From: a virus
DNA: 54,837 nucleotides
IMG/VR virus record: IMGVR_UViG_3300018059_000014
Location: 1 to 54,837 of that record
Strand: one strand, 5' to 3'
Shown here: piece by piece, positions 47,735 through 54,278 of the stretch
Position numbering within the stretch: position 1 is the first letter of the stretch
How the letters are laid out: each line of letters begins with the position of its first letter
Notes under the pieces: generated by a model
Told to the model about the DNA's origin: nothing
The model's database searches: none
What the model saw: the letters and a program-made list of their open reading frames with translations, nothing else
Translations under genes and position numbers: made by a program

Positions 47735-48046
47735 ATGGACATCTATGAATTTTCCAAGCGCGTCCACCAGACTGCCTGCGATCATGGCTTCTGGGATGGA
47801 CAGGCAAACAAGGCTGAGAAGATCGCACTGATGCACTCCGAGCTCGCCGAGTGCCTCGAAGGGGTACGCAAGCCGGGTCCTGACAAGCATTGCCCCGAGT
47901 TCACACAGGAAACCGTAGAACTGGCGGATGCTGTCATCCGCATCCTCGACTACGTGTATCACTACGGCCTTCGTCTCGAGGAAGCGTTGGTCGCAAAGGC
48001 TACGTACAATGAGTCGAGGCCATACAAGCATGGGAAAGCGTTCTAG
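47735..48046 (+). CDS. MazG-like nucleotide pyrophosphohydrolase
   Basis: A 103-residue all-alpha NTP pyrophosphohydrolase. Metal-binding acidic residues lie in EKIALMHSELAECLEGVRKP (the ExxE of helix 1-2) and VELADAVIRILDYVYHYG (ExxD of the later helix); the end YNESRPYKHGKAF is characteristic. MazG-type enzymes hydrolyse dNTPs or (p)ppGpp; phage versions may adjust precursor pools or the stringent response. Length is normal for a single-domain MazG. Confidence 0.88.
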   Translation: MDIYEFSKRVHQTACDHGFWDGQANKAEKIALMHSELAECLEGVRKPGPDKHCPEFTQETVELADAVIRILDYVYHYGLRLEEALVAKATYNESRPYKHGKAF

Positions 48047-48068
48047 TCGGGCGACCATCATTTGACAC

Positions 48069-48098
48069 TTGATGACCCATTTAGTTTGCCTGTATAAT
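48069..48098 (+). promoter_or_regulatory. Predicted promoter for the RNR/ThyX block
   Basis: TTGATG at 48069-48074, an 18-base spacer and TATAAT at 48093-48098. TTGACA lies seven bases upstream (48062), and GACCATCATTTGAC at 48053-48066 also precedes the promoter at 7104. The gene downstream starts at 48127. Confidence 0.75.
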
Positions 48099-48126
48099 TG
48101 AATCAGGCTTGAGAAAGGAGTTCACC

Positions 48127-48561
48127 ATGAGCAAGCCCGCTGTTCCTGTAGGCTCGCCAGTCCATGTGTTCGCAGTCGTAGCACCCGGAGCCGATCCCGC
48201 CTCTGTTCTGCTCGTCCCACACCTCATCAAGCTCGGCTGGAAGTTCGGCGATGTTCCCTTGGGGGATCTTATTGACCAAGTCCGGATGGTTGATGACCAT
48301 CTGAAGGCCCTCGAGAAATGGGTCGAAGGGGCAAGAGGGGTTCTGAAGCAGAAGCTTCCTGTACCGGCTCAAGCAGGCGAAGAGACCGTGACGCCAGGAA
48401 GACTCTTCGAGGCGCACTACTCCAAATCGACCCGAACGGACATCGATCGCGACAAGGTCAAGACGTATTTCGGTGCGGAGTACCCGAACTACTGCAAGAC
48501 CTCGGAGATTTTCACCCTCAAGATCGTACCGATCGCTCAGTCACCTGGTGTGGCTGGGTAA
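48127..48561 (+). CDS. Hypothetical protein, 144 aa
   Basis: A 144-residue protein with AAAGGAG ahead of ATG 48127, first gene behind the promoter at 48069. Text: VHVFAVVAPGADPASVLLVP, then GDLIDQVRMVDDHLKALEKW (helix), GARGVLKQKLPVPAQAGEET, and DRDKVKTYFGAEYPNYCKTS. The C-terminal KTYFG...Y.KTSE..TLKI pattern is found in other phage proteins of unknown role. No function proposed. Confidence 0.75.
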   Translation: MSKPAVPVGSPVHVFAVVAPGADPASVLLVPHLIKLGWKFGDVPLGDLIDQVRMVDDHLKALEKWVEGARGVLKQKLPVPAQAGEETVTPGRLFEAHYSKSTRTDIDRDKVKTYFGAEYPNYCKTSEIFTLKIVPIAQSPGVAG

Positions 48562-48567
48562 CTCTCA

Positions 48568-48666
48568 ATGGGCCCCCTACGCGGAATGAGCTACGGAGTC
48601 GCTGTGACGGCCTTAGGCCAAGCGTTCGTCACACTCGTCGGTAGCGGCGGCTGGGGGCCCTCCTAA
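48568..48666 (+). CDS. Possible tiny hydrophobic peptide, 32 aa
   Basis: A frame of 32 codons from ATG 48568, reading MGPLRGMSYGVAVTALGQAF and ending GSGGWGPS. The only ribosome site is a weak GGGTAA. It fills the gap before the next gene and its GGGCCCCC/GGGGGCCC ends could also pair as RNA. Reported because nothing else explains this gap; low confidence. Confidence 0.25.
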   Translation: MGPLRGMSYGVAVTALGQAFVTLVGSGGWGPS

Positions 48667-48671
48667 CTTCT

Positions 48672-49070
48672 ATGGACAGAGCCAACGTGATTATGCATTC
48701 GACTTCGACTCCGACTCCGACTCGAAAGGGTCGGAGTTGCTCCGAGTGTGACTGTAGCTGGAATCTTCCTCCTAACTTCCAAGAGGTCAGGAGTGGGGTA
48801 ACAGAGCTTCTTGTCTTCTGCTTACACCGGGATGCTCGAGTTGTAATGTCTGACGGCATATACCCTCGTCTCGCATCGATCGTTCGGGGATCTCGAGGAC
48901 TCTGCGGTGCTGAGGCTCGGTGGTGGACTCCTGCAGTAGAACCTGTCCAGATTGGCGGAGTACCTCCGACTAAGAGGCAGCACAGTACCGAGTACTACAA
49001 ACCCAAGCTGGCGACGAATCCATCTCGCCCACCACGCGAACCCTACAAGTTAGCCAAGGAGAAGGCATGA
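48672..49070 (+). CDS. Hypothetical protein with Cys motifs, 132 aa
   Basis: A 132-residue protein from ATG 48672, with no good ribosome site; ATG 48693 is an alternative. It has a CSECDCSW Cys cluster near residue 25, a beta-like LLVFCLHRDARVVMSDG, then GLCGAEARWWTP and a Lys/Pro-rich tail. CG.EA.WW also occurs in small phage proteins. No family assigned. It overlaps a 38-residue gene by four bases (ATGA). Confidence 0.6.
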   Translation: MDRANVIMHSTSTPTPTRKGRSCSECDCSWNLPPNFQEVRSGVTELLVFCLHRDARVVMSDGIYPRLASIVRGSRGLCGAEARWWTPAVEPVQIGGVPPTKRQHSTEYYKPKLATNPSRPPREPYKLAKEKA

Positions 49071-49183
49071 CCGACGCAGAGAAGGTAGCAGCGATCAAGC
49101 AGCTCCTCCAGGACTATATCGACGGTTCGATCGAGACGACCCTCGATCTGGTTCGTGCCATCAGAGAGGTCATCATCAAATGA
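49067..49183 (+). CDS. Small helical protein, 38 aa
   Basis: A 38-codon frame from ATG 49067 with GGAG upstream, linked by ATGA overlaps to both neighbours. It reads TDAEKVAAIKQLLQDYIDGS then ETTLDLVRAIREVIIK, two clean amphipathic helices. The tight coupling to the RNR gene and the ribosome site support it as real. No family recognised. Confidence 0.65.
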   Translation: MTDAEKVAAIKQLLQDYIDGSIETTLDLVRAIREVIIK

Positions 49184-51510
49184 ATGCCAACCTGAAGGAA
49201 TCTGGCTTTGACAGTATTCAAGGCTTCCGCAAGATCGAGCAGGTTCGAAAGCGGGATGGAACTTTAGTCCCCTACGATTTCCACAAGATCGAGACCGCTA
49301 TCTGCAAGGCGATGTACTCAGCTGTGGAAGCTCCGGATCCTGACAACGATTCGACGTTTGTCGCCCGGAACGTTCAATCGCAGTTCCAACGAGCCGCTAC
49401 TCTGATGAAGGCGGTGAGTGTACCGGAAGTTGAGGCCATCCAGGATGCCATCGAGAGGGAGCTAATGCTCCAAGGCTTCACGGCAACTGCCAAGCACTTT
49501 ATTTTGTACCGCGACGAGCGAGCTAGACTGCGAGCAGTAGAGACTGAGATCTCTCCGGAAGTCCGGAGTCTCGTCGAAAGTAGTCGGAAGTACTTCCGTA
49601 ATCCCTTAGCGGAGTTCGTCTACTATCGGACGTACAGCCGATGGATCGAGCAGAAGAGTCGTCGTGAGACCTGGATCGAGACCGTCGAGCGCTACATGGC
49701 CTTCATGCGTTCTGAGATTGGTGGGACGCTGAGTGACAACGAGTACGACGAGATTTTCCAGGCTATCCTTCGTATGGAGGTGATGCCCTCCATGCGTCTT
49801 ATGTGGTCTGCTGGAGTCGCTGCTGAGAAGACCAATGTCAGCGCTTTCAACTGTGCCTTCATTGCTCCGACGTGTTTCCAGGACTTTGCTGAGATCCTCT
49901 ACGTTCTCGCCTGCGGAACTGGTGTTGGCTTCTCCGTTGAAAGCCGGAGTGTACAACAGTTACCGATGGTAGAGTTCCAGAAGTTGGAGCGGATTCTGCT
50001 CTACAAGATCGAGGACAGCAAAGAGGGCTGGGCAACAGCCCTCTCAATAGGAATGCGTACTTGGTACGGCGGTGATGATGTTCACTTCGACTATTCCCTG
50101 TTGCGCCCCGAGGGGGCTCGTCTTAGGACGATGGGTGGTCGGAGCTCCGGACCTAAGCCCCTTATGGATCTGTTGCAGTTTGTTCGTTCCAAGATCCTGA
50201 ATCGCGAAGGTCGACGGCTCACCAATCTTGACGTCCACGACATCATTTGTAAGATCGGTGACTGCATTGTTGCTGGTGGCGTCCGGCGCTCGGCACTTAT
50301 TTCCCTTAGCGACTTAGACGATACGGACATGAAGTTGGCCAAGCAAGGCCACTTCTTCATCTCCAACAACCAACGTCAGTTAGCCAACAACTCTGCCGTC
50401 TATCTCTCTAAGCCCTCTGCCGGGGAGTTTCTTCGGGAGTGGATGGCGTTAGTCGAAAGTAGGTCAGGGGAGAGGGGAATCTTCAATCGTGGTGGCCTCT
50501 TCGATCAAATTCCTCAGCGGCGGAGAGCAAACTGGCTTCAGTATGCCCATGCCAACAACGCGGCGGTTCTTTCCCAAATCGGAACGAATCCCTGCGGTGA
50601 GATCAATCTCCTCTCGAAGCAGTTCTGCAATCTAACCGAGGTAGTATGCCGTGCAGACGATGATTTTGCGTCGCTCCTCCGAAAGGCTCGTATAGCTACT
50701 ATCCTCGGGACTTACCAGTCGATGCTCACCAATTACCCCTACCTCTCCGAGGAGTGGAAGGAGAACTGTGAGAGGGAGCGTCTGCTAGGAGTCTCGCTCA
50801 CCGGCCAGTGGGATTGCGAAGTCGTACGAAACTCTAGCGTACTAGAGGGTCTACGTGAAGCCATTGTTGAGACCAACATCGAGTTTGCCAAGAAGTTCGG
50901 TATTAACCCTTCGACTGCGGTTACATGCGTCAAGCCCTCTGGCACTGTGTCTCAACTAGTTGATGCCGCTCCTGGGATGCATCCCCGCTACGCTCCTTAC
51001 TACATTCGGCGAGTTCGTATTTCCTCCTCTGATCCCTTGTTCCGTATGCTCAAGGATCAGGGTCTCCCCTTCTTCCCAGATGTTGGACAGACTTTTGATT
51101 CGGCTTCGACATTCGTGTTCGAGTTTCCGGTAAAGTCGCCTGAGGATCACGACAAGGTCTACAATGGTACGCTCAATGCATTGGATCAGCTTGAGTACTG
51201 GAAGAAGGTCAAGAAGTATTATACTGAGCATAACCCCTCCGTTACTATCTCCGTAGGCGAGAACGAGTGGGTCGATGTTGGCCACTGGGTGTGGCAGAAC
51301 TGGGAGATCGTCGGAGGATTGAGCTTTCTACCCAGAGAAGACCATGTCTACCAGCTCGCGCCCTATGAAGCAATCGACGAAGCTCGGTACACAGAGATGT
51401 GCAAGAAGTTCGAGGGGGTGGATTACAGCCGGATCGTGACATACGAGAAGGAAGACAACACCGAGGGATCTAAGGAGTTCGCCTGCGTTTCAGGAGCATG
51501 CGAAATCTAG
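49180..51510 (+). CDS. nrdJ: Adenosylcobalamin-dependent ribonucleotide reductase (class II)
   Basis: A 776-residue RNR, monomeric RTPR type. An N-terminal ATP-cone-like part (EQVRKRDGTLVPYDFHKIET to ~100) precedes the barrel. FNCAFIAPT near 223 and NPCGEINLLSKQFCN near 469 hold the active-site Cys and Glu; VKPSGTVSQLVDAAPGMHPR is the usual loop; the C-terminal CVSGACEI has the redox Cys pair that passes electrons. It makes dNTPs from rNTPs with B12, so the host must supply adenosylcobalamin. No intein is evident. No separate small subunit is present or needed. Confidence 0.92.
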   Translation: MNANLKESGFDSIQGFRKIEQVRKRDGTLVPYDFHKIETAICKAMYSAVEAPDPDNDSTFVARNVQSQFQRAATLMKAVSVPEVEAIQDAIERELMLQGFTATAKHFILYRDERARLRAVETEISPEVRSLVESSRKYFRNPLAEFVYYRTYSRWIEQKSRRETWIETVERYMAFMRSEIGGTLSDNEYDEIFQAILRMEVMPSMRLMWSAGVAAEKTNVSAFNCAFIAPTCFQDFAEILYVLACGTGVGFSVESRSVQQLPMVEFQKLERILLYKIEDSKEGWATALSIGMRTWYGGDDVHFDYSLLRPEGARLRTMGGRSSGPKPLMDLLQFVRSKILNREGRRLTNLDVHDIICKIGDCIVAGGVRRSALISLSDLDDTDMKLAKQGHFFISNNQRQLANNSAVYLSKPSAGEFLREWMALVESRSGERGIFNRGGLFDQIPQRRRANWLQYAHANNAAVLSQIGTNPCGEINLLSKQFCNLTEVVCRADDDFASLLRKARIATILGTYQSMLTNYPYLSEEWKENCERERLLGVSLTGQWDCEVVRNSSVLEGLREAIVETNIEFAKKFGINPSTAVTCVKPSGTVSQLVDAAPGMHPRYAPYYIRRVRISSSDPLFRMLKDQGLPFFPDVGQTFDSASTFVFEFPVKSPEDHDKVYNGTLNALDQLEYWKKVKKYYTEHNPSVTISVGENEWVDVGHWVWQNWEIVGGLSFLPREDHVYQLAPYEAIDEARYTEMCKKFEGVDYSRIVTYEKEDNTEGSKEFACVSGACEI

Positions 51511-51647
51511 TCGACGGGTTGTATCGCGTTACGACGCGGTACTTGTGTGCTGGGTTCGTCGTTGAGAACGGACGCATTATTAGGTGTGCCCCGATCCTTC
51601 GGAGGCGACTGGAGTACTGGGTAACTATAGCAAGGAGAGTGGGATGA
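51498..51647 (+). CDS. Small phage protein, 49 aa
   Basis: A 49-residue frame from ATG 51498, overlapping the RNR gene by 13 bases. It reads DGLYRVTTRYLCAGFVVENG followed by RIIRCAPILRRRLEYW. The pattern YRVTTxxxxAGFVVENGxxxxCAPIL is common in small phage proteins, so this is judged real. GGAG lies very close to the ATG, suggesting coupling to RNR translation. Function unknown. Confidence 0.75.
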   Translation: MRNLVDGLYRVTTRYLCAGFVVENGRIIRCAPILRRRLEYWVTIARRVG

Positions 51648-51946
51648 GAGCGAGACCAAAGAAGCTACCAAGGATAGTGGATATTGCTCAGCGGAAGAAG
51701 TTCCAGGAGGCCCGTGACGCGATGTACCGTCAGGCTCCACTGGAGGCCTTCTTCAAGGGTATCCAAGCATTCATTCCTACCTTGGGGAAGAAGCCTGTTA
51801 TTACTGCCGAAGAGGCAGTTCTGCAGGTGAAGAGAGTCCTCGAGGAGAAACCTCATCCTTGGAGGAGTCACCAGAAGTACTGGAGGCGTGCCGCGAACCA
51901 GAGTCGATACGGGAGGCGCAATGGACGATTCTATCAGAGTGCTTGA
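51644..51946 (+). CDS. Basic hypothetical protein, 100 aa
   Basis: A 100-residue protein; ATG 51644 has AAGGAG seven bases upstream, while the same frame upstream has no good start. It is strongly basic: RARPKKLPRIVDIAQRKKFQ at the N terminus and WRSHQKYWRRAANQSRYGRR near the C terminus, with a helical middle. Possibly nucleic-acid binding. It overlaps the thyX gene by 26 bases. Confidence 0.7.
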   Translation: MRARPKKLPRIVDIAQRKKFQEARDAMYRQAPLEAFFKGIQAFIPTLGKKPVITAEEAVLQVKRVLEEKPHPWRSHQKYWRRAANQSRYGRRNGRFYQSA

Positions 51947-52760
51947 TCACGGGTACGTTCGGCTCATCGAGACTTGGGGCTCGGACGAGGTAATCATCGA
52001 GGCTGCTCGGATGTCGACCCAGAAGGGCTTTCAGGGATGGGGTCCACGATGGAGATGTACTCTGTGCTTGTGCTTGTGGCGGAAGAACCCCGACGAGTCG
52101 TGGTCTCTATACGACCAAAACCAGAAGTCGTGTAAGCAGTGTGACAACAGTGACGATTTCCTGTTTGTCGTCAAGGAAGAAGCTGGGGACGAGAAGCTGT
52201 TGGCGTATCTCTACAAGCGCAAGCACATGACCCCATTCGAGATGGCTGGTGCGATCTTCGAGATCAAAGCGCCGATCATGGTGTTTCGGGAGTGGCATCG
52301 CCATCGGACGCAGAGCTACAACGAGATGTCCGCTCGCTACATTCCTTTGCCGAACGAGAACTATGTGCCAGATCGGAAGGATGTCATGGAGAGATCCCAG
52401 GCCGCCTATGACTCCAAGAACAAGCAGGCTCGCTCGGCTTCGGATCGTGTTGTTACTGAAGGGGAGACTCTGCAGTGGCTACACGATCTAGACAGCTACT
52501 ACGAGAGGGGACAGCGCCTCTACGAGGAGGCCCTCCAACTAGGGATTCCTAAGGAGCTCGCCCGTTTGCCAGTTACCGTTGGGAGGTTCTCTGTGATGAG
52601 GGCCTCCGCGAACTTACGCAACTGGCTACAGTTCCTCGAGCTCCGGACAGCTCTTCAGGCCCAGAAGGAGATCCGGTTGTATGCCGAATCTGTTTGCTCT
52701 GTGCTCGAGCTGGACTTCCCCCGAACGATGGCACTCTTTGGGAGGTCACATGGTTCCTGA
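51921..52760 (+). CDS. thyX: Flavin-dependent thymidylate synthase with zinc-ribbon-like insert
   Basis: A 279-residue ThyX; ATG 51921 has GGGAGG five bases upstream. The ThyX signature is WHRHRTQSYNEMSARY (residues ~125-140; RHRxxSxNExSxRY). FE-like HMTPFEMAGAIFEIKAP precedes it, and LPVTVGRFSVMRASANLRNW is the C-terminal part. It makes dTMP from dUMP with FAD and methylene-tetrahydrofolate. Between EAARMSTQKGFQGWG and GDEKLLAYLYKRK is an extra segment of ~45 residues carrying CTLC and CKQC pairs, a likely zinc ribbon absent from typical ThyX. Confidence 0.9.
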   Translation: MDDSIRVLDHGYVRLIETWGSDEVIIEAARMSTQKGFQGWGPRWRCTLCLCLWRKNPDESWSLYDQNQKSCKQCDNSDDFLFVVKEEAGDEKLLAYLYKRKHMTPFEMAGAIFEIKAPIMVFREWHRHRTQSYNEMSARYIPLPNENYVPDRKDVMERSQAAYDSKNKQARSASDRVVTEGETLQWLHDLDSYYERGQRLYEEALQLGIPKELARLPVTVGRFSVMRASANLRNWLQFLELRTALQAQKEIRLYAESVCSVLELDFPRTMALFGRSHGS

Positions 52761-52941
52761 ACCAGCATTTGACCATATTTTCTGGTTGTGGACAGCTGTT
52801 GTAGTCCTAGCTGTGTACAACGTAGTTGTTGTCCACCATACCGTTAGGACGATGGGAGCCTTTATGAGGTGGGCTAAAGTTGTGACCGATCATCTTCAAG
52901 GGCGGGACCCACTAAAGCCCCCACCTCCTGGTGTCCTATGA
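52750..52941 (+). CDS. Small single-pass membrane protein, 63 aa
   Basis: A 63-residue protein; ATG 52750 has GGGAGGT five bases upstream, inside the thyX end. One membrane helix (FWLWTAVVVLAVYNVVVVHH, residues ~11-30) is followed by a basic, Pro-rich tail. No family recognised. It may act at the host inner membrane; the context gives no more. Confidence 0.7.
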   Translation: MVPEPAFDHIFWLWTAVVVLAVYNVVVVHHTVRTMGAFMRWAKVVTDHLQGRDPLKPPPPGVL

Positions 52942-53198
52942 GTCCGGACAGCGAGATTGTTCTTCCGTCTGGTGCCTTTGCACACATACGTGTGCTAAAG
53001 GCTCGTGATCTCCTGGCAGCCCAAGCGGAGATGAAGTCGGACAAGGACAAGGACATAGTTGTTATACTGATTACACTCGGAGTGAAGATCGACGGGAAGA
53101 ACCCTACGTACGATGAGGTCCTGGATATGGACCTCCGCGACTTTGTTGCCCTGCAGGCTAAGATAGGATCGTATCTCACGGGGCCCGTAACATCATAA
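52938..53198 (+). CDS. Tail-assembly-chaperone-like protein, 86 aa
   Basis: An 86-residue protein starting in an ATGA overlap. The layout IVLPSGAFAHIRVLKARDLL, a middle IVVILITLGVKIDG and a C-terminal DMDLRDFVALQAKIGSYL follows that of phage tail assembly chaperones (P.G..A.IR..KA.DLL; I..LI...IDG; D...ML.RDF..L). Here it lies in the nucleotide-metabolism region, far from the tail genes. The assignment is tentative; a distinct unknown family with the same outline is possible. Confidence 0.55.
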   Translation: MSPDSEIVLPSGAFAHIRVLKARDLLAAQAEMKSDKDKDIVVILITLGVKIDGKNPTYDEVLDMDLRDFVALQAKIGSYLTGPVTS

Positions 53199-53203
53199 GC
53201 CAC

Positions 53204-53233
53204 TTGCTTACCCTCTAGGGGGTTCTATATAAT
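53204..53233 (+). promoter_or_regulatory. Predicted promoter for the right-end genes
   Basis: TTGCTT at 53204-53209, an 18-base spacer and TATAAT at 53228-53233, then AGGGATAC. It lies in the 82-base gap before ATG 53281 and would transcribe the 265-residue gene. Confidence 0.75.
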
Positions 53234-53280
53234 AGGGATACTGCGAATTGCAGCCAACTGGAAACGGAACGGAGAACTAC

Positions 53281-54078
53281 ATGACGATCTACGTATGGAA
53301 GGCGAGCGGTGGTAGAGAGATCCCTGTTAGCCGTATGACGGACGAACACCTGATCAACGCTATCAACTGGTGCGAGAAGGATCGTCAATCCCACTACCAA
53401 GTCCCGAATCGGGAACAGCGGTCGGACGGCTACTTCTGGCTCCGCCAGGAGGCAATGAAGCGCGGCCTCCGCTGGCGCAACTACTCTGATCAGTTGCCGC
53501 TTCGAGATGGCGATCTAACTATTCGGCAGCGGCATCTGTCTGGTGACGAGGAGATCACCCCTCTCAGTTGGCTCATTGGCAAGCGGGTGTATCTCACTCT
53601 CAGCAAGTGGCGTCTCGGACCTTCGTCACAGAAGCGCGAGGTATCTGGCGAGGTGGAATCGATCGAGATCCATCACAGCGATATCGAGCCTCGTGAAGTG
53701 GCTCAGTATCAGTTCCCGACCTACGAGGACATCGCTCGTGGCTACGGCGGCAAACACCCCAGGGATCGCGACGAGAAGGAGATGCCGTTACGCGATCTGG
53801 CCCCCGGCGGGAAGTTCAAGCTCCTCCCAACCTCTACTCTGGTGATGAAGGGGAGCTCTCCTTCCTACATCTACATGAAGACAGTCCCAATTGGGATGAT
53901 GGCCCAAGCATTGCGCGATCGCGGCTGTCGAATGGAGCACCTCTGGACGAGAGATGGGAACTTGAGTTCGGCGGACTCGACCGTCAGATGTCTTGTGGCC
54001 AATCTCGTTAAGGGGAGTACGTTCTTGATCCCGGCCGACGAAGTGGTGATGCACTACGAAGGTCATCGCATCGGCTAG
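53281..54078 (+). CDS. Hypothetical protein, 265 aa
   Basis: A 265-residue protein; ATG 53281 has GGAG six bases upstream and lies about 40 bases after the predicted transcript start, so it is preferred over TTG 53248. The first half is helical (DEHLINAINWCEKDRQSHYQ, GYFWLRQEAMKRGLRWRNYS). The middle has IGKRVYLTLSKWRLGPSS and a beta-like EVSGEVESIEIHHSDIEP. The last third has RDLAPGGKFKLLPTS and TFLIPADEVVMHYE, two similar short modules of strand and loop. No family recognised. Confidence 0.75.
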   Translation: MTIYVWKASGGREIPVSRMTDEHLINAINWCEKDRQSHYQVPNREQRSDGYFWLRQEAMKRGLRWRNYSDQLPLRDGDLTIRQRHLSGDEEITPLSWLIGKRVYLTLSKWRLGPSSQKREVSGEVESIEIHHSDIEPREVAQYQFPTYEDIARGYGGKHPRDRDEKEMPLRDLAPGGKFKLLPTSTLVMKGSSPSYIYMKTVPIGMMAQALRDRGCRMEHLWTRDGNLSSADSTVRCLVANLVKGSTFLIPADEVVMHYEGHRIG

Positions 54079-54086
54079 TTTTTAGT

Positions 54087-54108
54087 ACGTCCGAGCTCTG
54101 GCGGACGT
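54087..54108 (+). terminator. Inverted repeat, possible terminator
   Basis: ACGTCCG (54087-54093) and CGGACGT (54102-54108) form a perfect 7-base-pair stem with an 8-base loop, nine bases after the stop of the preceding gene. The following TTATAGTGT is only weakly T-rich, so it could equally be an operator or RNA-stability hairpin. Confidence 0.4.
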
Positions 54109-54167
54109 TATAGTGTCCAGAGACGGTAGCCATACCGAAGAGGACGGAAGGAAATCTCTCGACGTGA

Positions 54168-54278
54168 ATGGGCGATAAGTTTGACCGGGGCTTCCTCGCG
54201 ACCAAATGGCTGGAAGAAACGGCGGACCTTAAACTCAGCACCGACGGTCTATGGTGCACCAAACAGGAGGTAACATGA
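54168..54278 (+). CDS. Possible small protein, 36 aa
   Basis: A 36-codon frame from ATG 54168 to TGA 54276-54278, overlapping the DHH gene start by four bases. It reads GDKFDRGFLATKWLEETADL then KLSTDGLWCTKQEVT. The ribosome site is weak (AAGGAA about 15 bases upstream). The clean ATGA coupling favours it, but it may be chance. Confidence 0.45.
   Translation: MGDKFDRGFLATKWLEETADLKLSTDGLWCTKQEVT

Noticed and set aside
49180-51510. An intein in the ribonucleotide reductase
   Set aside because: The protein runs continuously through its motifs with no Cys/Asn splice junctions or endonuclease region.
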